From Clostridia bacterium (lineage in GTDB: Bacteria; Bacillota; Clostridia; Oscillospirales; CAG-272), in contig JAFYHA010000082.1 in assembly GCA_017539425.1 (NCBI GenBank), positions 1 through 35,545 of the forward strand: a DNA stretch of 35,545 bases, read 5' to 3'. The position numbers and the translations under genes were made by a program. Positions 1 to 6,824 of the stretch are shown here, one piece after another. Within the stretch, counting starts at the first letter, position 1, and every line of letters begins with the position of its first letter. The notes beneath the pieces are model-generated. The model searched no databases and was not told the origin of the DNA. It was given only the letters and a program-made list of their open reading frames with translations.

Positions 1-105
1 ACAGTTCAAAGAGCGATCAAAAAACTGACGGACAAAGGATTAATCAAACGTGTCGGATCAAGTGAACTACTCATGACTGAAGTCACGAGCTTCGTGTTGA
101 GTTAA
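1..105 (+). pseudogene. C-terminal remnant of a winged-helix (AlbA_2/RecG-like) protein, cut by insertion
   Basis: The first frame is open from the window edge to a TAA at 103-105. The first ~20 residues (TVQRAIKKLTDKGLIKRVGS) look like the recognition helix and wing of the C-terminal winged helix found in AlbA_2/Schlafen-type putative regulators, which usually end a few residues later. From base 60 the reading frame runs into the inverted repeat of the adjacent element, so the last ~14 residues are encoded by the repeat and not by the original gene. This is inferred from the abrupt loss of family resemblance exactly at the repeat boundary. The gene body lies outside the window, so function cannot be judged further. 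Confidence 0.5.
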
Positions 106-159
106 CAAACACGGGGTGGACACACACCCACTAATCCCTGTTACGGAAAATACTTTATG
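60..159 (+). repeat. Left inverted repeat (inverted copy of the IS right end)
   Basis: Reverse-complement match to 559-658, with 7 mismatches in 100 aligned positions (at 79, 100, 105, 113, 134, 147 and 150) and no gaps by hand alignment. Identity stops at 160. It contains the hairpin CACGA-GCT-TCGTG, typical of subterminal palindromes at IS200/IS605 ends. Confidence 0.93.
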
Positions 160-548
160 GCTTTGAGTCTTTGCCTTGGCAACAATTCTTTTTCTGCTTA
201 CTGCAGACTGTTTCAAGTCAGTATTCGATCCAGATATTTGAGCAGGAAGAAAGCTACACCTCCAAAGCCAGTTTTTTGGACAAGGATACCATGCCGGAAA
301 CGTTGAAAGATTCTGACGAGATCCTATTCTCCGGAAAACGGATCATGCGCGGATTGTATCGATCTGGCAAAGGAACTCTCATCAATGCTGATGTAAACGG
401 AGCAGCGAACATTGGAAGAAAAGCAGCCGAGAGGATATTTGACAACATTCAGGACTTCTCTTACTTAACAAAGTCCGTATCCGTTTGCAAATTCACAGAT
501 CTCAACCGATCAGCAAAACGCAACCTCAGAGTTGTTGCCGAGGTATAA
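135..548 (+). pseudogene. tnpB: Truncated TnpB (IS200/IS605 OrfB) C-terminal fragment
   Basis: The frame is open from 135 (just after a TAA at 132-134) to TAA at 546-548; the first possible initiator is TTG at 171, with no ribosome site. It preserves the TnpB C-terminal signature: EQEESYTSKASFLD, then RGLYR, then INADVNGAANIGRKA. The second part matches the family's final RuvC region with its catalytic Asp (NADVNGA), and the first part is the YTS/TSK block. A full TnpB has roughly 350-400 residues, so about two thirds, including RuvC-I/II and usually the zinc-binding CxxC region, are absent. The fragment abuts the left inverted repeat directly. It cannot be an active nuclease. Confidence 0.85.
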
Positions 549-658
549 TATGCACAATCATAAAGTAGTTCCCGTAACAGGGAATAGTGGGTGTGTGTCC
601 ACCCTGTGTTTGGTAACCCAACACGAAGCTCGTGACTTGAGTCATGAGTAGTTCACTT
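549..658 (+). ncRNA. Candidate omega-RNA (reRNA) scaffold at the tnpB right end
   Basis: In IS200/IS605 elements the TnpB guide RNA comes from the 3' end of tnpB plus the right end, with the guide read from flanking DNA just past the element. This stretch sits exactly there and has several small hairpins (589-604, 622-634, plus a possible GACT/AGTC stem near 634-643). A near-identical scaffold lies inverted at 60-159. The assignment is by position and structure only; no expression evidence exists, and TnpB itself is truncated here. Confidence 0.45.
559..658 (-). repeat. Right inverted repeat (IS right end)
   Basis: Partner of 60-159. It starts 10 bases after the tnpB stop codon and includes the hairpin CACGA-AGC-TCGTG (622-634) and a GGGTG/CACCC hairpin (589-604). 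Its outer end overlaps the last codon and the stop codon of the sirtuin gene on the minus strand (653-658). Confidence 0.93.
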
Positions 659-1375
659 CACCTGAATTTGAGCGAACACCTGCGCGATGGGGTCCCGGAT
701 CAGAAGGTCCGCATCCTCATCCGCGGGAGTGGGTTCCCGGTTCAGGATCACGATATGTTCGCCGCGGAAATACCGGATGAGACCGGCCGCCGGCCAGACC
801 GCCAGCGAGGTCCCGCCGATGATGAGCAGGTCCGAGGAACGGATCGCGTCCGTAGCCTCTTCCATGACCCGGCCGTCCAGCGGTTCCTCGTACAGGACCA
901 CGTCCGGCTTGATGAGCCCTCCGCAGGAACATCTGGGAATCCCGTTCCCGTTCCGGATATAGGCTTCATCATACAATTTCCGGCAGGCCATACAGTAGTT
1001 GCGGTGGACCGAGCCGTGGAGTTCGAACACGCGCTTCGAACCGGCGGCCTGATGCAGACCGTCGATGTTCTGCGTGACGACCCCGGCCATCTTTCCGGCC
1101 TTTTCCAGTTCAGCCAGCTTGAGATGGGCGGCGTTCGGCTGAGCGCCTTCATACAGCATCTTGGCACGGTAGAAGTCATAGAACTCATCGGTATGCGTTA
1201 CGAAGAACGAATGACTGAGATAGGTCTCGGGCGGATACTTGAATTTCTGGTGGTACAGTCCGTCCACGCTCCGGTAGTCCGGGATGCCGCTTTCGGTACT
1301 GACACCGGCGCCTCCGAAGAACGCGATGCGGCTTGCGCCGTCGATCCAGTCCTGCAGTGTCTCGATTTCCGCCAT
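653..1375 (-). CDS. cobB: NAD-dependent protein deacylase, sirtuin (Sir2/CobB family)
   Basis: This 240-residue protein removes acyl groups from lysine using NAD+. The Rossmann/NAD signature GAGVSTESGIPDYRS is at residues 22-36, TQNIDGLH at 101-108, the catalytic His in LHG at 120, and the structural zinc ligands at C128, C131, C149 and C151. The length fits bacterial class U/III sirtuins. It is the last gene of the rimP-nusA-infB operon; its ATG lies one base after the infB TAA, so translation is probably coupled, with an AGAGG inside infB as ribosome site. The stop codon and last Lys codon fall inside the right inverted repeat of the neighbouring element, so the natural 3' end may have been trimmed slightly, although the C-terminus looks complete. 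Confidence 0.95.
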   Translation of the reverse strand: MAEIETLQDWIDGASRIAFFGGAGVSTESGIPDYRSVDGLYHQKFKYPPETYLSHSFFVTHTDEFYDFYRAKMLYEGAQPNAAHLKLAELEKAGKMAGVVTQNIDGLHQAAGSKRVFELHGSVHRNYCMACRKLYDEAYIRNGNGIPRCSCGGLIKPDVVLYEEPLDGRVMEEATDAIRSSDLLIIGGTSLAVWPAAGLIRYFRGEHIVILNREPTPADEDADLLIRDPIAQVFAQIQVK

Positions 1376-1376
1376 A

Positions 1377-4304
1377 TTACGCCTCTGCGTCCTCTTCCAT
1401 CACGAACGCTTCCAGGATATCGTCGACCTTGAGGTCGTTGAACTTTTCCAGTCCCACGCCGCATTCGAAATTGGTACCGACTTCCCGGACGTCATCCTTG
1501 AACCGACGCAGCGAGGAGACCTTGTCCTCCGCAATGACCACACCGTCGCGGACCACGCGGATCCGGGACGCACGGGTGATCTTGCCGTCCTGCACGTAGG
1601 AACCGGCGATAAAGCCGACATTCGGCACATGGATGACCTGACGCACCTGGACGTGACCAAGGAGCACCTCATGATATTTCGGCGCGAGCATGCCCTTCAT
1701 GGCCGCCTCGATCTCGGCCGTGCATTCGTAGATGATCCGGTACGTGCGGATATCCACACCCTGCCGCTCGGCGCTGTCCAAAGCGGACTTGTCCGGACGG
1801 ACGTTGAATCCGACGATCATGGCTCCGGACGCGGAGGCCAGCATGACGTCGGTCTCGGTAATGCCTCCGGCGGCCGCATGGATCACATGGACGCGGACCT
1901 CGTCGTTGGAGAGTTTCTCCAAAGCCTGGCGGACCGCTTCCACACTGCCGTCCACGTCGGCCTTGACGATGATGGGCAGTTCCTTGAGGCCGTCCCCGAC
2001 CTGCTTGAACAGGTCGTCCGGGTTGTCCGAACGGGAGTTGGCCTTGAAGACTTCCTGCTTGGCGGATTCCTTGCGCTGTTCAGCGAGTTCACGGGCCATA
2101 CGCTCGTTCTCGACCGCCGCGAATTCATCGCCGGCGCCCGGTACGTCCGCAAGGCCGATGATCTCGACCGGAACGGAAGGTCCGGCTTCCTTGACGGTAC
2201 GGCCGGTGCTGTCACGCATCAGACGGACACGGCCGACGGCCGTTCCCGCGATCACGATATCGCCGTTCTTCAGCGTACCGTTCTGCACCAGGACCGTAGC
2301 CACAGGGCCGACGCCCTTGTCCAGACGCGACTCGATGATCACGCCCTTGGCCAGACGGTTCGGGTTGGCGCGCAGTTCCTTGACTTCCGCAACGACGAGG
2401 ACGTTGTCCAGAAGTTCGTCGATACCCATATGGGTCACCGCGGAGACCGGGACACAGATCACGTCGCCGCCCCATTCTTCAGGCACCAGGTCGTATTTGG
2501 TCAGGGCCTGCTTGACGGCATCCGGGTCCGCAGTGGGCTTGTCCATCTTGTTGATGGCCACGATGATGTCCACTCCGGCGGCCTTCGCGTGGTTGATCGC
2601 CTCCACGGTCTGCGGCATGATGCCGTCGTCCGCGGCCACGACCAGGATCGCGATATCCGTCGCCATGGCGCCTCTGGCACGCATCGCCGTAAAGGCTTCG
2701 TGTCCGGGCGTATCCAGGAACGTAATGCTCTTCCCGTTGATCTCCACACGGTATGCGCCGATATGCTGGGTAATGCCTCCGGCCTCTCCGGCCGTCACGT
2801 GCGTGTTGCGGATCGCGTCCAGCAAGGAGGTCTTGCCGTGGTCGACGTGACCCATTACGCAAACCACCGGTGCGCGTTCCACCAGGTCCTCTTCCTTGTC
2901 CTCGGTCTGGTCGAAGAGCTTGTCCTCGATCGTCACGACGACTTTCTTGGAGACGGTGGCGCCGAATTCCTCGGCGACCAGCGCGGCGGTATCATAGTCC
3001 AGCACGGCGCCGGGTTTCACGGCCATATCCAGTGACATAAACAGTTTCTTGATGACCTCGCCGGTCGTGACATGAAGTGCCGCGGCCAGGTCGTTGACGA
3101 GGATCTCGTCCGGAAGTTCCAGGTTCAGCTGCAGCTTCGGGACGACCATCTTCTGCTTCTTGCCGTTCTTGCCCTTGGCTGCCTTGCCGCTCTTCTGGGT
3201 CTGGCTGGGCCCGGACTGCTTCTTGACCTTCTGCGGAGACGTGCGCTCGTCCTCGACTTCGGGAGCAAACTCGTCGTAGGAACGGTTGAACTTGTCGATA
3301 TCCACCGCAGAGGACCTCGTATCGATCACACGGGTCGCGCCGCGGCTGGACGCCGTGGTCGCACCGCGGACGATCTCCGGGGCCTTGTATTTTTCGTGAG
3401 GAGCACTGCTTCCTCCGTAATCCTTGTCGTTGTCGTTCCGGCCCTGTCCGCCGAACGCGCCCTTTCCGTTCTTGTTCTTGCTGCCCTTGGTCGGCTTGGA
3501 AGCGGGATGTCTGGGCAGGTTCATTTCAGCCAGCAGTTCCGCATTGGACTTGCTGACCGAGCTGACAGGTGAGGAATAGTCCGGGCCGGACCTGCCGCCG
3601 CGAGACGGGAAAGGCGTCGGGGCATGGCCCACGGCTCCCGAGCGGGGCGCGGAGCCCGCGCTCTTCTGGAAGGGCTGCGGACGGGATCCTGGTGCGGGTC
3701 TTGCGACCGATCCGGGAACATTGGCGCTGATCGCTTTGGCGGGAATGTTGTATTTGGGCGGGCCTTTGGGCGCCTGGACCGGTGCCGGTGCGGGCGAAAC
3801 CGCCGGCTTGGACACGGGCTTGGCCGGTTCTTTCGGTTTGGCCGGTTCTGCCTCCTTTTTGGACGTGTCGGCGGTCTGCGCGGCTTTGGCGGCCGGAGCC
3901 TGTGCCGGCTTGTCCTTGGGGGCCACCGCTGTCTCCACCTCCGGTTTTGTCTCCGCTTTCGGTGCAGGCTCTGCGGACGCAGGGGCCTTTTTCGCCTCGT
4001 CAGGCGCAGCTTTGGCAGGGGCCTTCGTCTCCTTGGGCTCCTCCTTGACCTTTGTCTTGACGACAACATCTCCATCAAAGTAGGCATCGATGTCCGTGAC
4101 CTGATGGTTCCGGGTCAGTTCCTCAAACAGGAATCCGAACTGTTCCGGACTGATGGAGGCGGAAGACTTGACTTCTTCTTCCGGTCCGCTCAGGATGGAC
4201 GTGATCTCCTTCGTGCTCACGGAAAAGGCCTTCGCCAGATCCGGGATACGCAGCAGGAGTATTTCCAGCGCTTTTTCCTTGGTTTCTTTCTTTTCTGCTC
4301 CCAT
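1377..4304 (-). CDS. infB: Translation initiation factor IF-2
   Basis: This 975-residue GTPase delivers initiator tRNA to the 30S subunit. Residues 1-80 form a small helical N-terminal segment. Residues ~85-390 are a long Lys/Ala/Pro- then Gly/Ser-rich linker of low complexity. The IF2_N domain is at ~388-455. The G domain carries G1 GHVDHGKT (485-492), G3 DTPGHE (531-536) and G4 NKMD (585-588), followed by the domain II-IV beta barrels and the C2 fMet-tRNA-binding region. AGGAGA lies 5 bases before the ATG. It follows ylxQ by 15 bases and is followed one base later by cobB. The long charged linker is common in Clostridia but is longer than in Bacillus. Confidence 0.98.
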   Translation of the reverse strand: MGAEKKETKEKALEILLLRIPDLAKAFSVSTKEITSILSGPEEEVKSSASISPEQFGFLFEELTRNHQVTDIDAYFDGDVVVKTKVKEEPKETKAPAKAAPDEAKKAPASAEPAPKAETKPEVETAVAPKDKPAQAPAAKAAQTADTSKKEAEPAKPKEPAKPVSKPAVSPAPAPVQAPKGPPKYNIPAKAISANVPGSVARPAPGSRPQPFQKSAGSAPRSGAVGHAPTPFPSRGGRSGPDYSSPVSSVSKSNAELLAEMNLPRHPASKPTKGSKNKNGKGAFGGQGRNDNDKDYGGSSAPHEKYKAPEIVRGATTASSRGATRVIDTRSSAVDIDKFNRSYDEFAPEVEDERTSPQKVKKQSGPSQTQKSGKAAKGKNGKKQKMVVPKLQLNLELPDEILVNDLAAALHVTTGEVIKKLFMSLDMAVKPGAVLDYDTAALVAEEFGATVSKKVVVTIEDKLFDQTEDKEEDLVERAPVVCVMGHVDHGKTSLLDAIRNTHVTAGEAGGITQHIGAYRVEINGKSITFLDTPGHEAFTAMRARGAMATDIAILVVAADDGIMPQTVEAINHAKAAGVDIIVAINKMDKPTADPDAVKQALTKYDLVPEEWGGDVICVPVSAVTHMGIDELLDNVLVVAEVKELRANPNRLAKGVIIESRLDKGVGPVATVLVQNGTLKNGDIVIAGTAVGRVRLMRDSTGRTVKEAGPSVPVEIIGLADVPGAGDEFAAVENERMARELAEQRKESAKQEVFKANSRSDNPDDLFKQVGDGLKELPIIVKADVDGSVEAVRQALEKLSNDEVRVHVIHAAAGGITETDVMLASASGAMIVGFNVRPDKSALDSAERQGVDIRTYRIIYECTAEIEAAMKGMLAPKYHEVLLGHVQVRQVIHVPNVGFIAGSYVQDGKITRASRIRVVRDGVVIAEDKVSSLRRFKDDVREVGTNFECGVGLEKFNDLKVDDILEAFVMEEDAEA

Positions 4305-4319
4305 AAATTCTCCTATTGG

Positions 4320-4685
4320 CTAGTTCTCCGATTGTGCCGGAACCGCTGGTTCGATCCCCGCAGCTCTGCAGGCGTTCAGGACCGCCTGACACAACGATGA
4401 ATCGGTGACACAGGCCGCGCCTGTGACATTCTGTTTGCCAAGCGCTTTTGCCAGTTCCCCGCCTCCGGAGGCAAGCCTGACGTGCGGGATGTGGTAAAAT
4501 GCGCATTTATTCATTACTTTTTTGTGTGTGGCCTCGGATGTATCCGCGGCCTCCGCGACCAGATAGACCGGTACGCGGTCCGCTCTCTTGAGCGCCTCGC
4601 AGACCTGATCCACGCCCATGACCAGGCGGCCGGCCCGGCGGCACAGTCCCAGGGCGGACAGGACTCTGTCCTTAGGATTCGTCAT
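4320..4685 (-). CDS. ylxQ: L7Ae/L30e-family RNA-binding protein YlxQ
   Basis: This 121-residue protein of the L7Ae/L30e fold belongs to the YlxQ group of kink-turn RNA-binding proteins encoded between rnpM and infB in Bacillota. The N-terminus (LGLCRRAGRLVMG) and the central VYLVAEAADTSE segment followed by NKC match the family core. The C-terminal extension after ~105 is not conserved. The start codon overlaps the 3' end of rnpM by 14 bases, so expression is coupled. Its exact RNA target is not established in general; ribosomal or RNase P RNA is the usual suggestion. Confidence 0.9.
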   Translation of the reverse strand: MTNPKDRVLSALGLCRRAGRLVMGVDQVCEALKRADRVPVYLVAEAADTSEATHKKVMNKCAFYHIPHVRLASGGGELAKALGKQNVTGAACVTDSSLCQAVLNACRAAGIEPAVPAQSEN

Positions 4686-4959
4686 GCTCTTCGGCTTCGG
4701 AAAGCGTTCTTTCCATACTGTCGTAGACTTCCGGGGGAATGGTGATGCCCAGGTTGGAGTCCAGCCTGCGGTTCTTCCGGGCCTTCTTCAGGCACTCCGC
4801 AGAACGGCAGATATATGCGCCCCGGCCCGATTTTTTGCCCGTGAAATCCAGCTCCACCGTGCCTTCTGGCGTATGCACCACGCGAAGCAGCTCCTTTTTG
4901 GGCTTGTGCGCATTGCATCCCATGCACTGGCGCAGGGGGATCTTCTTCTGTACCGCCAT
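4672..4959 (-). CDS. rnpM: RNase P modulator RnpM (YlxR family, DUF448)
   Basis: This 95-residue YlxR-family protein binds RNase P RNA in Bacillota and modulates its activity (family knowledge). Diagnostic parts are RQCMGC at residues 10-15, the KPKKELLRVV block at 19-28, and GRGAYIC at 45-51 followed by C56. GGAGG lies just upstream of the ATG. It starts 12 bases after the nusA stop and overlaps ylxQ, as in the standard operon order. Confidence 0.93.
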   Translation of the reverse strand: MAVQKKIPLRQCMGCNAHKPKKELLRVVHTPEGTVELDFTGKKSGRGAYICRSAECLKKARKNRRLDSNLGITIPPEVYDSMERTLSEAEEHDES

Positions 4960-4971
4960 AGTGCCTCCGGA

Positions 4972-6078
4972 TCAGAATTCTCCCTCGGCGGAGGAATGGA
5001 TATCGATCTTGAGTCCGGTCAGTTTGGCGGCCAGCCTTGCGTTCTGTCCTTCCTTGCCGATGGCCAGGGACAGCTGATTCGGGTCCACGACGGCGCGTGC
5101 CATACGGTCCGAAACCATGGTGACCGACACGACCTGTGCCGGTGCCAAAGCCGAAGAAACGTATTCCTCAGGGCTTTCGGAGAACCGGATGATGTCGATT
5201 TTTTCGCCGGCCATCTCCTCGAGGATCTTGTTGATCCGTTCCCCGCGGTTGCCGATGCAGGCGCCTACGGCGTCCACGTTCGGGTCACGGGATTCCACGG
5301 CGATCTTGGTGCGGTTGCCGGCCTCGCGGGCAATGCCGCGGATCAGGACGACTCCGTCCACGATCTCCGGGATCTGGAGTTCAAACATACGGCGGACGAA
5401 TCCGGACTTGTTGCGGGACAGGGTCACGACCTGTCCGATGGATTCCTTGTTGACCTCTTCGATATAGACCATCACGACCTGTCCGGGTTTCAGGATCTCG
5501 CCCGGGATCTGTTCGCTGGCATGCAGTACGGCCTGCCCGTTGCCGGTATCCAGCACTGCATCTCCGGTCTCCGCGTCGACGTCCACCACAGCCGCGTTGA
5601 TGATTTCCTCGCGGAGGAGCTCATAGGACTCCCTGGCCACGGCGCGCTCGCCTTCCCGGATGCCCTGCACGATCACGGACTTGCCCGCTCCGGCACTGAG
5701 CCTGCGGAAATCCTGCGTGTTCAGTTCCACGGCATACTCGGTCCCGATCTGGTATTTGGTGCGGGGATGCTTCTTGTGCAGTTCGGCATAGGACACTTCC
5801 AGGATCGGGTCGGTCACGGTCTCCACGATCGTCTTGATCTGGTAGACCTTGATGGATCTGGCCTCCCTGTCGATCACAATGCGGACGTTGTCGTGATTGT
5901 CGAACTCTTTGTGATAGGCGGATGTAAGAGCCGCCTCAATCTTGGAAAGCATATAGCTGACGGGGACCCGGCGGGTCTGCTCAAGCGCCTCGAGCGCGTC
6001 GAACATTTCCCCAATGTCAATCTGCTGTGAATTCTTTTTTCTCATGCTAACCGTGTGCCCGGACGATCTCCGGATCAC
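4972..6078 (-). CDS. nusA: Transcription termination/antitermination factor NusA
   Basis: NusA binds RNA polymerase and promotes pausing, hairpin folding and termination. From the GTG start it has 368 residues: an RNAP-binding N-terminal domain (~12-140), an S1 domain (~145-215), then KH1 and KH2, with IGNRGERINKI in KH1 and LAIGKEGQNARLAAKLTG in KH2. It lacks the C-terminal acidic repeats of proteobacterial NusA, as is normal for Bacillota. GTG at 6078 is preferred because AAGGAGG (6083-6089) sits 4 bases upstream, whereas the in-frame ATG at 6045 has no ribosome site. The ATG start would still give a complete protein beginning MRKKNSQQ. It lies 33 bases after rimP. Confidence 0.96.
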   Translation of the reverse strand: MIRRSSGHTVSMRKKNSQQIDIGEMFDALEALEQTRRVPVSYMLSKIEAALTSAYHKEFDNHDNVRIVIDREARSIKVYQIKTIVETVTDPILEVSYAELHKKHPRTKYQIGTEYAVELNTQDFRRLSAGAGKSVIVQGIREGERAVARESYELLREEIINAAVVDVDAETGDAVLDTGNGQAVLHASEQIPGEILKPGQVVMVYIEEVNKESIGQVVTLSRNKSGFVRRMFELQIPEIVDGVVLIRGIAREAGNRTKIAVESRDPNVDAVGACIGNRGERINKILEEMAGEKIDIIRFSESPEEYVSSALAPAQVVSVTMVSDRMARAVVDPNQLSLAIGKEGQNARLAAKLTGLKIDIHSSAEGEF

Positions 6079-6082
6079 ACTC

Positions 6083-6089
6083 CCTCCTT
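6083..6089 (-). promoter_or_regulatory. Ribosome binding site supporting the GTG start of nusA
   Basis: AAGGAGG on the minus strand, 4 bases before GTG at 6078-6076. Nothing comparable precedes the in-frame ATG at 6045, so it favours the longer NusA. Confidence 0.6.
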
Positions 6090-6111
6090 CTCGATCGTGA
6101 ATCGTTTGGTT

Positions 6112-6585
6112 TCAAAATTCGTAATGGGTCCTGAGCTTGGCCACGGCGGATGCTTCGAATACCCGGTCCTCTCCGTCGATCTCCACATGGATGCGGCCGT
6201 CCTCTTCTCTCTGTCCCAGAACGCCGATGTAGTTCTTTTTTCCGTTTTCATCCGGCGCATAGAGCCGGATCTCTACGTCCCAGCCTTTGCAGAAGTCGAT
6301 CTGCTCCGGGGTCTTCAGGTCTCTCTCCACTCCGGGAGAGCTGACTTCCAGATTGTATGACTCCTCGATTGGGTCCGCCTCATCCAGGATCGGATCGATC
6401 GCACGGTTGACCGCCTCGCAGTCGTCCAGCGTGATGCCTTTCTCGCTGTCGATCGTGATGCGGAGCCAGTAATCGGCGCCTTCCTTGACAAACTCGACGT
6501 TCCAGATCCGGTAACCCAGTTCGGCGACCGCCGGTTCGAGCAGTTTCCGGACTTCGCCTGCAATGCCGTTTGTTCGATTGGCCAT
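6112..6585 (-). CDS. rimP: Ribosome maturation factor RimP
   Basis: This 157-residue 30S maturation factor is the first gene of the operon. The N-terminal alpha/beta domain (1-~85) contains the family block LEVSSPGVERDLKT, and an SH3-like C-terminal domain follows (~90-157). AGGAAGGAG precedes the ATG. It is preceded by a 63-base leader containing an intrinsic terminator, and by a sigma-A promoter. Confidence 0.95.
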   Translation of the reverse strand: MANRTNGIAGEVRKLLEPAVAELGYRIWNVEFVKEGADYWLRITIDSEKGITLDDCEAVNRAIDPILDEADPIEESYNLEVSSPGVERDLKTPEQIDFCKGWDVEIRLYAPDENGKKNYIGVLGQREEDGRIHVEIDGEDRVFEASAVAKLRTHYEF

Positions 6586-6601
6586 AGCCGCTCCTTCCTA
6601 C

Positions 6602-6627
6602 AAAAAAGTGGGTTTTTGTAAACCCAC
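6602..6627 (-). terminator. Intrinsic terminator/attenuator in the rimP-nusA leader
   Basis: On the minus strand there is an 8-bp perfect stem, GTGGGTTT/AAACCCAC (6608-6627) with a 4-base loop, followed at once by six T residues (6602-6607). It lies between the promoter and the rimP ribosome site, so it can only act on this operon's own transcript. In Bacillus subtilis a NusA-dependent terminator in the same place mediates NusA autoregulation; the same role here is inferred from position. Confidence 0.85.
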
Positions 6628-6655
6628 TCTCCATTCTCATATTCTGACTATGGGG

Positions 6656-6684
6656 AGTATAACACATGAATTACAAAAATACAA
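6656..6684 (-). promoter_or_regulatory. Sigma-A promoter of the rimP-nusA-infB operon
   Basis: Minus-strand -35 TTGTAT (6679-6684), a 17-base spacer and -10 TATACT (6656-6661). Predicted transcription start is near 6649, giving a ~63-base leader that contains the terminator at 6602-6627. Confidence 0.8.
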
Positions 6685-6756
6685 CACATTTTTACAAAAA
6701 AGTCCGTTTCTGTGAAAAGCGGCGCCCAAAAATTGCTTTCCGGGGGTCCTGAGCCC

Positions 6757-6785
6757 TTGCCAAAACAGACTCATTATGCTATAAT
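6757..6785 (+). promoter_or_regulatory. Sigma-A promoter of the DUF2232-gdpP-rplI-dnaB operon
   Basis: -35 TTGCCA (6757-6762), a 17-base spacer and consensus -10 TATAAT (6780-6785). Start of transcription is expected near 6792, 33 bases ahead of the first ATG. It is back to back with the rimP promoter, about 75 bases away. Confidence 0.88.
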
Positions 6786-6824
6786 TCTACATTGCTTACA
6801 TCTTTATTATTATGGGAGAGCACG

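Larger units (their letters stand above)
60..658. mobile_element. Degenerate IS200/IS605-type element: tnpB fragment between 100-bp inverted repeats
   Basis: A 599-bp unit bounded by near-identical inverted repeats (60-159 and 559-658) encloses the 3' part of a tnpB gene. IS200/IS605 elements do not normally have terminal inverted repeats; their ends are distinct and carry small hairpins. Here the right end (downstream of tnpB) is in its expected position, and an inverted copy of it replaces the left end and the tnpA/5' tnpB portion. No target-site duplication is visible, as expected for this superfamily. The segment is more AT-rich than the flanking genes, consistent with transfer. It lacks a transposase of its own and is presumably immobile or mobilised in trans. 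Confidence 0.75.

Noticed and set aside
254-448. 64-residue minus-strand frame within the tnpB remnant
   Set aside because: The plus strand carries the conserved TnpB motifs; no initiation signal was seen on the minus strand.
60-658. CRISPR array or toxin-antitoxin interpretation of the repeats
   Set aside because: Only two repeat copies, inverted and 100 bases long, around a tnpB fragment; no spacers and no toxin-like ORF.
1284-3035. 583-residue plus-strand frame opposite infB
   Set aside because: Shadow of infB; low-complexity His/Asp/Val-rich translation with no family resemblance.
6792-6824. Upstream TTG start for the DUF2232 protein
   Set aside because: It falls on the predicted transcription start and has no ribosome site; ATG at 6825 has GGGAGAG upstream.
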